Below, piece after piece: positions 1-5,173 of a DNA stretch of 5,173 bases. This DNA comes from Verrucomicrobiota bacterium (GTDB taxonomy: Bacteria; Verrucomicrobiota; Verrucomicrobiia; Limisphaerales; CAIQOK01). The notes under the pieces are model-generated. The model was not told the DNA's origin. It saw only the letters and a program-made list of their open reading frames with translations, and did no database searches. Both the position numbers and the translations under genes were made by a program. The DNA is taken from contig JANYDP010000274.1 in NCBI GenBank assembly GCA_025363535.1, positions 1 to 5,173 on the forward strand, given 5' to 3'. Each line of letters begins with the position of its first letter. The first letter of the stretch is position 1.

Positions 1-510
1 AACGGCGAAATGGTTTTGCTCGGCTTGGGCGATCATTTGTTTCGCGGCGCGACAGTTTCGCCCTATCGCGAACTCGCCGAGATGGCGAAAGTCTCGAACG
101 GCAAAAGCGTTTCCGCCGTGAACCGCATTTCCGCCGACGAACTGAAAGGCTACGGCACGATTGCTGGCCAACGCCGCCCGGAAAATTCCCGGCTCATTGA
201 CATTTCGCTCATCATCGAAAAACCCGCTGTGGCCATTGCCAGAGAAAAACTTCACGTCAACGACCTGCCCGCCGAAACCTGGCTCGGCTGGTTCGGAATG
301 CACCTGCTTGCCCCCTGCATCTACGACGTGCTGGGCGAAATGATCCGCGACAACATCCGCGACAACGGCGAATTCCAACTCACCCGCGCCCAGGAAATCC
401 AGCGCCAGCGCGAAGGTTATCTCGCCCTGGAGATGACCGGTGCGCGGCGTTTCGATTTCGGCGTGCCGGATGATTTTGTCCAAAGCGTGCAGGACTTTCG
501 GCGGGGGTAG
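1..510 (+). CDS. galU: GalU-type UTP--glucose-1-phosphate uridylyltransferase, C-terminal part (5' end outside window)
   Basis: The reading frame is open from base 1, so the gene starts upstream; the Met codon at base 10 lies inside the conserved fold and is not a credible start. The 169 visible codons match the C-terminal half of the NTP-transferase fold. A GDH motif (codons 10-12) carries the expected metal-binding Asp. A GYGTI stretch comes next, then an IIEKP motif with Glu73-Lys74 that typically contacts the sugar phosphate. An EFQLT segment corresponds to the family's 'GEIQLTDAL', and the end reads RRFDFGVPDDF, matching the usual 'DiGxPxxY'. GalU proteins are about 290-300 residues, so roughly 130 are missing. 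The family makes UDP-glucose from UTP and glucose-1-phosphate in the cytoplasm for envelope polysaccharides. Another NDP-sugar pyrophosphorylase (RfbA- or GlmU-like) is possible, because the nucleotide-binding N-terminus cannot be seen. Family membership is firm; the exact substrate is inferred. Confidence 0.75.
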   Translation, partial: NGEMVLLGLGDHLFRGATVSPYRELAEMAKVSNGKSVSAVNRISADELKGYGTIAGQRRPENSRLIDISLIIEKPAVAIAREKLHVNDLPAETWLGWFGMHLLAPCIYDVLGEMIRDNIRDNGEFQLTRAQEIQRQREGYLALEMTGARRFDFGVPDDFVQSVQDFRRG

Positions 511-530
511 CACGCAAGTCCGCAAAGTCC
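492..530 (+). other. Possible RNA hairpin spanning the galU stop codon
   Basis: GGACTTTCGG (492-501) can pair with CCGCAAAGTCC (520-530): seven pairs, one bulged C at 523, then three more pairs. The 18-base loop contains the TAG stop at 508-510. No T-run follows, so this is not a standard intrinsic terminator. It could be a 3'-end stabilising stem or chance pairing in GC-rich DNA. The right arm also belongs to a short direct repeat, AAGTCCGC at 516-523 and 525-532. Confidence 0.25.
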
Positions 531-589
531 GCTCGTGAGCTGAACACAAAGCTTGCGACGGCCGGAGGGCGCTTCTACGCTGAGATTTG

Positions 590-1726
590 ATGCGTCTGCT
601 CGACCGCTATTTACTCCGTGAGTTGCTGATCCCGCTGGGCTTTTGTCTGGGCGGGTTTCTAATTTTATGGATCGCGTTTGATTTGTTCGGCCAGTTGCAG
701 TGGTTGCAGGAACAGGGGTTGTCGGTGGCGAACATCGCGAAGTATTACGCCTTCAAGTCACCGGGGTTTTTGATTCTCGTGCTGCCGGTGGCGCTGTTGC
801 TGGCGATGCTTTACACGCTGACGAATCATGCGCGTCACCACGAGATCACGGCGATCCGCGCGGCGGGTGTGAGCCTGCTGCGCCTGAGTGTTCCGTATCT
901 GGCCGTGGGCTTTTTTTCCAGCGGGCTGCTGTTTGCGCTGGATGAATTCTGCGTGCCGCACCTGGAGGAGGTGGCCGAACAACTGTTCGTTCCCCACGGC
1001 AAGCTGCGTTTTCAAAGCGTGCAAAACAAACCCGTCAAGAGCCTGCACTTCGTCAACGCGGTGAGCGTGGGTGAGAAGCGCCACTGGTTCATCGGCATCT
1101 ACAACCAGCAGACGGGCGAGATGATCAAGCCGCATGTGGACTGGGATTTGCCGGATCATTCGTTCCGCTCGATCGAGGCCGACCGCGCCATCCGCACCAA
1201 CGGCGTGTGGACCTTCTACAATGTGCGCGGCTTCAACAACCGTTCGGGCACCAACTTTCTGAATCAGCCCGTGCCGCAGGCCGCCGTCGCCACGTTCCCG
1301 GAATTTTCCGAGACGCCGGAAATGATCCGCAGCGAAATCGTGATCAACGACCAGCACAACAATCAGTCCGCGACGCACTCGGCGAACATTCCCGTCGCCC
1401 AGATTTACAACTATCTGCGGCTGCATCCCCAGCCGGAGCCGGTCATGCGTGCGTGGATTTACACGAAGCTGCACGGCCGGTTCGCGGGACCCTTCGCCTG
1501 TCTGGTCGTGGTGCTGGTGGCGATCCCCTTCGCCGCTGCCTCGGGGCGGCGCAACGTGTTTGTGGGCGTGGCGGCGAGCATCCTGATCTTTTTCACCTAC
1601 TTCGTCGTGCAGCAGTTTGGTTTTACGTTTGGCGAAACCGGCAAGGTGCCGCCCTGGCTGGGCGCGTGGCTGCCCAACTTGTTCTTCGCCGGCGGCAGCC
1701 TGTGGGCCATTGCGCGGGTGCGGTGA
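590..1726 (+). CDS. lptF/lptG: LptF/LptG-family permease of the lipopolysaccharide export ABC transporter
   Basis: This 378-residue protein has the length and layout of the YjgP/YjgQ family. Three N-terminal membrane helices (about 12-33, 57-78 and 98-118) precede a soluble domain of about 170 residues, the periplasmic beta-jellyroll of this family. Three C-terminal helices follow (about 298-318, 323-343 and 356-376), with the typical GPFACLVVVLVAIPFA and PPWLGAWLPNLFF segments. Family members form the inner-membrane LptF-LptG pair that, with the LptB ATPase, lifts lipopolysaccharide from the inner membrane and passes it to the LptC/A/D bridge. The sequence does not tell me which paralogue this is, and no second paralogue or lptB is in view. 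An in-frame TGA at 581-583 limits the start to TTG 587 or ATG 590; I chose ATG. The purine-rich GGAGGG at 564-569 is 20 bases away, too far for normal spacing, and only a weak GAG (582-584) is close. Confidence 0.93.
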   Translation: MRLLDRYLLRELLIPLGFCLGGFLILWIAFDLFGQLQWLQEQGLSVANIAKYYAFKSPGFLILVLPVALLLAMLYTLTNHARHHEITAIRAAGVSLLRLSVPYLAVGFFSSGLLFALDEFCVPHLEEVAEQLFVPHGKLRFQSVQNKPVKSLHFVNAVSVGEKRHWFIGIYNQQTGEMIKPHVDWDLPDHSFRSIEADRAIRTNGVWTFYNVRGFNNRSGTNFLNQPVPQAAVATFPEFSETPEMIRSEIVINDQHNNQSATHSANIPVAQIYNYLRLHPQPEPVMRAWIYTKLHGRFAGPFACLVVVLVAIPFAAASGRRNVFVGVAASILIFFTYFVVQQFGFTFGETGKVPPWLGAWLPNLFFAGGSLWAIARVR

Positions 1727-1817
1727 GTTTCTGGTTTCCGGTTTATGGTTGTCCGTCGGGCGACGAAATTCCGGCGACAAAAAACTAGCAACAGGAAACC
1801 AGAAACCCGAAACTCCG
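1723..1817. repeat. Two convergent runs of degenerate 7-base repeats forming an inverted repeat
   Basis: The gap between the permease and the kinase is largely repeat. On the + strand, 1783-1817 divides into five 7-base units that each begin with AAC; those at 1790, 1797 and 1804 fit AACNNGA exactly. On the - strand, 1730-1750 divides into three units of the same type (AACCAGA, AACCGGA and AACCATA), and weaker partial units reach to 1723 over the permease stop codon. The two runs include a perfect 12-base inverted repeat: TTTCTGGTTTCC at 1728-1739 against GGAAACCAGAAA at 1794-1805, with 54 bases between. The middle (1751-1782) holds smaller complementary pieces, GTCG/CGAC and TTGTC/GACAA. The region is non-coding, so codon periodicity does not explain the 7-base step. 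It could act as a folded RNA between the genes, a bidirectional transcription end, or a protein-binding array; the role is unknown. Confidence 0.7.
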
Positions 1818-1821
1818 CGCC

Positions 1822-3567
1822 GTGAGCGACGAACTAAAAAAACTGCAGGCGCGTTACGACCGGCTGGAACTCCTGTACCACGTCGGGAACGTCATCCATT
1901 CCACGCTCGATCCGCAGGAGGCGCTGCAACTGATCCTGGCGGAAGCCGTGCGGCTGATGCACGCCTCCAGCGGTTCCGTCGTGCTGGTGAATCCGACCAC
2001 GGCCTTTCTCGACATCCAGGTTTCCCAGGGTTTGCCCGCCAGCGCCGCCGCGTTGAAACTCCGCGTTGGCGAGGGCATCACCGGCTGGGTGGCCCGCACC
2101 GGCAAGCCCGCGCGCATCGGCGACGTGGCCGGCGATGCGCGCTACATCATGTTGCACAAAAACGTCCGCTCCGAGCTGGCCGTGCCGTTGGAGGTCAACG
2201 GCGAGACGCGCGGCGTGATCAACGTGGATTCGGAGCGTGCGGATGCCTTCACCGCCGCCGACCAGGAATTGCTGGAGACGCTCGCGTTGCAGGCGGCGCG
2301 GGTGATCCAGAACACCTGGCTTTATGAACAGCTCCGGCTCAAGGCGCGGTTGTTTGAAGCGCTCGCCAATGTCAGCCGCACCATCAATTCCACCTTGAAC
2401 CTGGGCGACGCGCTGAACGTTGTCACGCGCGAAGCCTGCCTGCTGATGCGCGCAAAGATGTGTTCCCTGATGCTGCTCGACAAAACCGGGGAGTGGCTGG
2501 ATTTGCGGGCCAGCCACGGTGCCGGTGACGCCTACCTGAGCAAGCCGCGATTGAGTGCGGCAGAAAGTTTGCTCGGTGTGGTGGCGCGCCGCAAAAAGCC
2601 CATGCAGGTCGCCAACGTCCAGGTGTCCACGCGCTACCAGAACGTGGATGTCGCGCGGCGCGAGGGACTGGTCTCGCTGTTGAGTGTGCCGCTCCAGTTC
2701 GGCGGCCAGGTCACCGGTACGTTGAGCGTCTATACGGGCCAGCCGTATAATTTTTCCAACGAGGAGATCCGCATTCTCGCCGCGCTGGCCGAGCTGTCCG
2801 CGATTGCCATTGAAAAAGCGCGGCTCTACGAACGCATCGTGGATGTGGAAGAACAGTTGCGGCAGAATGAAAAACTGTCCGCGCTCGGGCTGCTGGCGGC
2901 GGAGGTGGCGCACGAAATCCGCAATCCGCTCACGGTGATGAAGATGTTGTATCACTCGCTGGATCCGAAATTTCCCCAGGGCGATCCGCGCAACAAGGAT
3001 GCGCAGATCATCCGCGACAAGATGGAGCTGCTGAACAAGATCGTGGAGCAGATCCTCGATTTCGCCCGCACGAGCGAGCCGAAGCTGGCTCCGGTGAATT
3101 TGAATCTGCTGATCGAGGAGCTGGGCCTGCTCGTGCGCCACAAGTTGAAAAAACAAAACATCCAGTGGGTGACGCAACTGCAGCCGGATCTGCCGCTGAT
3201 CCTCGGCGACGCGACGCAGCTCGAACAGGTTTTTTTGAATCTGCTGCTCAACGCGGCGGAGGCCATGCCGGGCGGTGGCAGGCTGACGATTGCCACCCAG
3301 GTAATCCGGGCGGAGCGCGCCGCCGCCGATCCCGTCCGCCTCGTGGCCTTCGAAATTCAGGACACTGGCGGGGGCATGACCGAGGAACAGCAGCGGCGCG
3401 CTTTTACCTCGCTGCTCAACACGACCAAGCGCACCGGCACCGGCCTGGGCCTGGCCATCGTGCAGCGCATCGTCGAGGCGCATCGCGGCAAACTTTCCCT
3501 CAGTTCGCAAATCGGCGCAGGCACGAAGATTTGCGTGGCCTTGCCGGAACACTCTTCGGAAAATTAA
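1822..3567 (+). CDS. Cytoplasmic GAF-GAF sensor histidine kinase
   Basis: The 581-residue protein has no membrane segment or signal peptide. A short N-terminal helix (about 1-25) leads into a first GAF domain (about 30-163, with GEGITGWVARTGKPARIGDV and the ELAVPLEV...GVINVDSE strand pattern). A second GAF domain spans about 190-332, and a helical linker (331-355) joins it to the kinase core. His364 in VAHEIRNPLT is the predicted phosphoacceptor. The ATP-binding domain shows the N box (Asn473 and Asn477 in NLLLNAAEAMP), the G1 box (DTGGGM, Asp514) and the G2 box (GTGLGLA, 539-545). The core resembles NtrB-like kinases. The F-box region reads FTSLLNTTK instead of the commoner F.PF.TTK. GAF domains bind small ligands or sense redox or light; nothing here fixes the ligand. 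There is no receiver domain or adjacent response regulator, so the partner is unknown. The GTG at 1822 is the first possible start after an in-frame TAG at 1786 and lies just before the first domain; no clear ribosome-binding site precedes it. Confidence 0.93.
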   Translation: MSDELKKLQARYDRLELLYHVGNVIHSTLDPQEALQLILAEAVRLMHASSGSVVLVNPTTAFLDIQVSQGLPASAAALKLRVGEGITGWVARTGKPARIGDVAGDARYIMLHKNVRSELAVPLEVNGETRGVINVDSERADAFTAADQELLETLALQAARVIQNTWLYEQLRLKARLFEALANVSRTINSTLNLGDALNVVTREACLLMRAKMCSLMLLDKTGEWLDLRASHGAGDAYLSKPRLSAAESLLGVVARRKKPMQVANVQVSTRYQNVDVARREGLVSLLSVPLQFGGQVTGTLSVYTGQPYNFSNEEIRILAALAELSAIAIEKARLYERIVDVEEQLRQNEKLSALGLLAAEVAHEIRNPLTVMKMLYHSLDPKFPQGDPRNKDAQIIRDKMELLNKIVEQILDFARTSEPKLAPVNLNLLIEELGLLVRHKLKKQNIQWVTQLQPDLPLILGDATQLEQVFLNLLLNAAEAMPGGGRLTIATQVIRAERAAADPVRLVAFEIQDTGGGMTEEQQRRAFTSLLNTTKRTGTGLGLAIVQRIVEAHRGKLSLSSQIGAGTKICVALPEHSSEN

Positions 3568-3593
3568 CCGTTAGACTTGCGCGAAAATATAAA
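3564..3593 (+). promoter_or_regulatory. Possible weak sigma70-type promoter for dprA
   Basis: The 44-base gap before dprA is AT-rich compared with its surroundings. TATAAA at 3588-3593 matches the -10 consensus in 5 of 6 bases, and TTAACC at 3564-3569, overlapping the kinase stop, matches the -35 consensus in 4 of 6 with an 18-base spacer. Transcription would begin near 3600, about a dozen bases before the dprA ATG. The pattern is short and could be chance; read-through from the kinase gene is equally possible. Confidence 0.3.
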
Positions 3594-3611
3594 ACCCGCT
3601 ATTCCCCTCGC

Positions 3612-4718
3612 ATGGAATCCCGGGAAGCACTCATCGCACTTAATCTCATTGAAGGCGTCGGCCCGGTGCGCGTGCGACAATTGCTCGCGCATTTCGGTGA
3701 AGCGCCCGCCATTCTCCAAGCTTCCAAACAGCAGCTCCAGCAGGTGCGCGGCATCGGCGGGGACACCGCCGAAAATATTTCCAACTGGGAAAAATCCGTG
3801 GACCTCGCGGACGAACTTAAGCGCATCACGGATTACGGCTGCCACGTTTTAATTTCGTCCGATGAAAATTATCCCGCGCTGCTTCGGGAAATTTACGACC
3901 CGCCCATCGTGCTTTACGTCAAAGGCGAGTTGACGGCGAAAGACAAAAACGCCGTCGCCCTCGTCGGCTCGCGGATGACCACGCATTACGGCATCGAGAC
4001 GGCGCGCAAGCTGGCGTATCAGCTCGCCTACGTTGGCGTCACCGTCGTGAGCGGCGGCGCGCGCGGGATTGATACCGCCGCGCATCAAGGCGTGCTGGCG
4101 GCGAAGGGGCGGACGATTGCGGTGCTGGGCACGGGCATCAATTTGATTTTTCCGCCGGAGAACGCTGAACTGTTCGAGCGCATCGCGGAGAACGGGGCAA
4201 TCATCACGCAGTTCCCTTTCAACCGGCCGGCGGACAAGCAAAGTTTTCCCATCCGCAACCGCATCGTCGCGGGCATGACGCTCGGCACGGTCGTCGTCGA
4301 GGCCAATCTCACGAGCGGCGCGCTGATTACGGCGAACATGGCGGTGGAGGCGGGGCGGCAAGTGTTTGCCGTGCCGGGGCGGATTGATTCCCCGCGCAGC
4401 AAGGGCTGCCACGAGCTGATCAAGAAGGGCGCAAAACTGTGCGAAGGCGCGGAGGATATTTTGAGCGAATTCGAATATTTGTTTCCGTCGAGCAACCGCC
4501 CGCCGGGCGCGGGCGAAACCGGTGTGCTGCCGGCGCTGGAACTGGGCGGCAACGAGCAGAAGGTTTATGCCGCGCTGGATCACGAGGAGCGCAGCATTGA
4601 CGAAATCATCCGGCTCAGCGGCCTGCCGAGTTCCGCCGCGAGCGTAGCGCTGCTGGGGTTGGAAATGAAACGGCTGGTGAAGCAGTTGCCGGGAAAAATG
4701 TTTATGCGCAACCGGTGA
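3612..4718 (+). CDS. dprA: DprA/Smf DNA-processing protein
   Basis: The protein has 368 residues, a normal length for the three-domain form of DprA. An N-terminal helix-hairpin-helix/SAM-like region (about 5-60, with EGVGPVRVRQLL and VRGIGG) comes first. A Rossmann-like core (about 90-285) carries the family signatures GSR (119-121), SGGARGID (147-154), AVLGTG, FPIRNRI (212-218) and VFAVPG. A C-terminal winged-helix domain (about 314-366) ends it. DprA binds incoming single-stranded DNA in the cytoplasm, protects it and loads RecA during natural transformation; it is also found in many bacteria not known to be competent. ATG 3612 is chosen because homology begins directly after it and no ATG, GTG or TTG lies in frame in the preceding gap, although the frame stays open back into the kinase gene. 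No ribosome-binding site is visible. No key motif is missing. No com genes lie alongside. Confidence 0.96.
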   Translation: MESREALIALNLIEGVGPVRVRQLLAHFGEAPAILQASKQQLQQVRGIGGDTAENISNWEKSVDLADELKRITDYGCHVLISSDENYPALLREIYDPPIVLYVKGELTAKDKNAVALVGSRMTTHYGIETARKLAYQLAYVGVTVVSGGARGIDTAAHQGVLAAKGRTIAVLGTGINLIFPPENAELFERIAENGAIITQFPFNRPADKQSFPIRNRIVAGMTLGTVVVEANLTSGALITANMAVEAGRQVFAVPGRIDSPRSKGCHELIKKGAKLCEGAEDILSEFEYLFPSSNRPPGAGETGVLPALELGGNEQKVYAALDHEERSIDEIIRLSGLPSSAASVALLGLEMKRLVKQLPGKMFMRNR

Positions 4719-4807
4719 GGGCTGCCGCCGCCCGTCGGCGCGCCGTAAACTAGCCGCTTGGTTAGCTAGACAGGGCGGCCAATTGGCGTGACTCTGGCGG
4801 GCGAACT
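4719..4807. other. Gap between dprA and the GH16 gene with small palindromes
   Basis: This 89-base gap holds three small dyads: CGCCG/CGGCG (4726-4730 with 4736-4740), CTAGC/GCTAG (4750-4754 with 4765-4769), and the perfect 10-base palindrome GCCAATTGGC (4778-4787). None is followed by a T-run, so no intrinsic terminator can be called after dprA. The last palindrome lies 20 bases before the GH16 start and could be an operator, but a 10-base palindrome is expected by chance a few times in a window of this size. I see no convincing promoter. Confidence 0.3.
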
Positions 4808-5173
4808 ATGATTTCAAAAATGAACAACTCACGTTCAAGGCAACTGCCGACCTTGCTGCTCTGCGGTCTTTTGTGGGGCTTGGGTGCCTGCGCGCAAAAC
4901 AACAACGGCTGGACTCTGGTCTGGTCCGATGAATTCAACCAGACCAACGGGGCGGCGCCCGATCCGGCGAAATGGACCTACGATCTTGGCGCCGGCGGCT
5001 GGGGAAATGGTGAACTGGAAAACTACACCGCCCGCACCAACAACGTGCGGGTTGAAAATGGAAAACTGGTGATTGAAGCCCGCCAGGAAAATTATCTCGG
5101 GAGCAGTTACACCTCCGCCCGACTCAAAACCCTGGGCAAGGTGTCGTGGGTTTACGGCCGCATCGAGGCGCGC
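4808..5173 (+). CDS. Exported glycoside hydrolase family 16 beta-glucanase, N-terminal part (3' end outside window)
   Basis: The frame stays open from ATG 4808 to the window edge, giving 122 codons. Residues 1-29 form a secretion signal: basic residues at 4-11, a hydrophobic stretch at 13-27, then Leu25-Gly26-Ala27-Cys28, which fits a lipobox. Ala27-Cys28-Ala29 would also suit signal peptidase I, so lipoprotein versus free secreted protein is unsettled. The mature part opens with WTLVWSDEFN (35-44), then AKWTYDLG, GGWGNGELENYT (63-74), NVRVENGKLVIEARQE (79-94), YTSARLKT and VYGRIEAR (115-122). This order is characteristic of GH16 laminarinases and licheninases, which hydrolyse beta-1,3- or mixed beta-1,3/1,4-glucans with retention. 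The catalytic ExDxxE motif should lie shortly downstream and is not seen, so activity and exact substrate are unproven. A second ATG at 4820 is possible but would remove only four residues. No ribosome-binding site is visible. Confidence 0.9.
   Translation, partial: MISKMNNSRSRQLPTLLLCGLLWGLGACAQNNNGWTLVWSDEFNQTNGAAPDPAKWTYDLGAGGWGNGELENYTARTNNVRVENGKLVIEARQENYLGSSYTSARLKTLGKVSWVYGRIEAR

Noticed and set aside
531..540. GCTCGTGAGC near-palindrome upstream of the permease
   Set aside because: Four-base arms around a two-base loop are too tight for a stable hairpin and common by chance.
758..1780. A 340-codon antisense open frame over the permease gene
   Set aside because: The composition is low-complexity His/Arg/Gln-rich, there is no known domain, and the sense strand is a clear six-helix LptF/LptG protein.
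1834..3552. A 572-codon open frame antisense to the kinase gene
   Set aside because: It mirrors the kinase frame in GC-rich DNA, its protein is rich in Arg, His and Gln with no recognisable domain, and the sense strand encodes a complete kinase with all motifs.
3165..3611. Upstream extension of the dprA frame into the kinase gene
   Set aside because: The extension is Arg/Gly/Ala-rich shadow sequence of the kinase ATPase domain; DprA homology begins at ATG 3612, so no fusion is supported.
3849..4583. A 244-codon antisense open frame over dprA
   Set aside because: It is a shadow of a well-conserved dprA gene, Arg-rich and without a recognisable domain.
4726..4769. Intrinsic terminator after dprA
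   Set aside because: The CGCCG/CGGCG and CTAGC/GCTAG stems have only five pairs each and no T-run follows.
4762..5072. Small open frames on both strands over the start of the GH16 gene
   Set aside because: They overlap the signal peptide and first strands of a clear GH16 protein read in another frame.
1..5173. tRNA, rRNA, CRISPR array, insertion sequence or phage attachment site
   Set aside because: No spaced identical repeats, transposase frame, terminal inverted repeats or tRNA-like cloverleaf was seen; non-coding gaps are all under 100 bases.

Overview
The window carries five protein-coding genes, all on the + strand: two cut by the window edges and three complete. The DNA is GC-rich. 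The LptF/LptG-type lipopolysaccharide-export permease points to a Gram-negative, double-membrane bacterium. The secreted family-16 glycoside hydrolase, the general absence of Shine-Dalgarno sequences close to the starts, and an intergenic array of degenerate 7-base repeats would suit a Verrucomicrobiota-like or related planctobacterial genome. That placement is a guess from style, not a demonstrated assignment.

Layout: (1) 1-510 is the 3' part of a sugar-nucleotide pyrophosphorylase of the GalU type. (2) 511-589 is a short gap with a possible stem that reaches back over the galU stop. (3) 590-1726 is a six-helix LptF/LptG permease. (4) 1727-1821 is a gap built largely of two oppositely oriented runs of 7-base repeats, forming an inverted repeat. 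(5) 1822-3567 is a soluble GAF-GAF-HisKA-HATPase sensor histidine kinase with no receiver partner in view. (6) 3568-3611 is a short AT-rich gap with a possible weak promoter. (7) 3612-4718 is a full-length DprA/Smf DNA-processing protein. (8) 4719-4807 is a gap with small palindromes. (9) 4808 to the right edge is the N-terminal part of an exported GH16 beta-glucanase, cut before its catalytic motif.

The first two genes fit a cell-envelope theme: UDP-glucose supply for surface polysaccharide, and export of lipopolysaccharide to the outer membrane. The kinase is a cytoplasmic sensor of unknown input. DprA belongs to natural transformation and RecA loading. The GH16 enzyme acts outside the cytoplasm on beta-1,3- or mixed-linkage glucans. 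The genes are co-directional, but the gaps of 44-95 bases and the unrelated functions do not require a single operon.

I found no convincing evidence of a new defence, mobile or RNA-based system here. The most interesting non-coding signal is the convergent 7-base repeat array between the permease and the kinase. The long antisense open frames are best explained as GC-rich shadows of the real genes.
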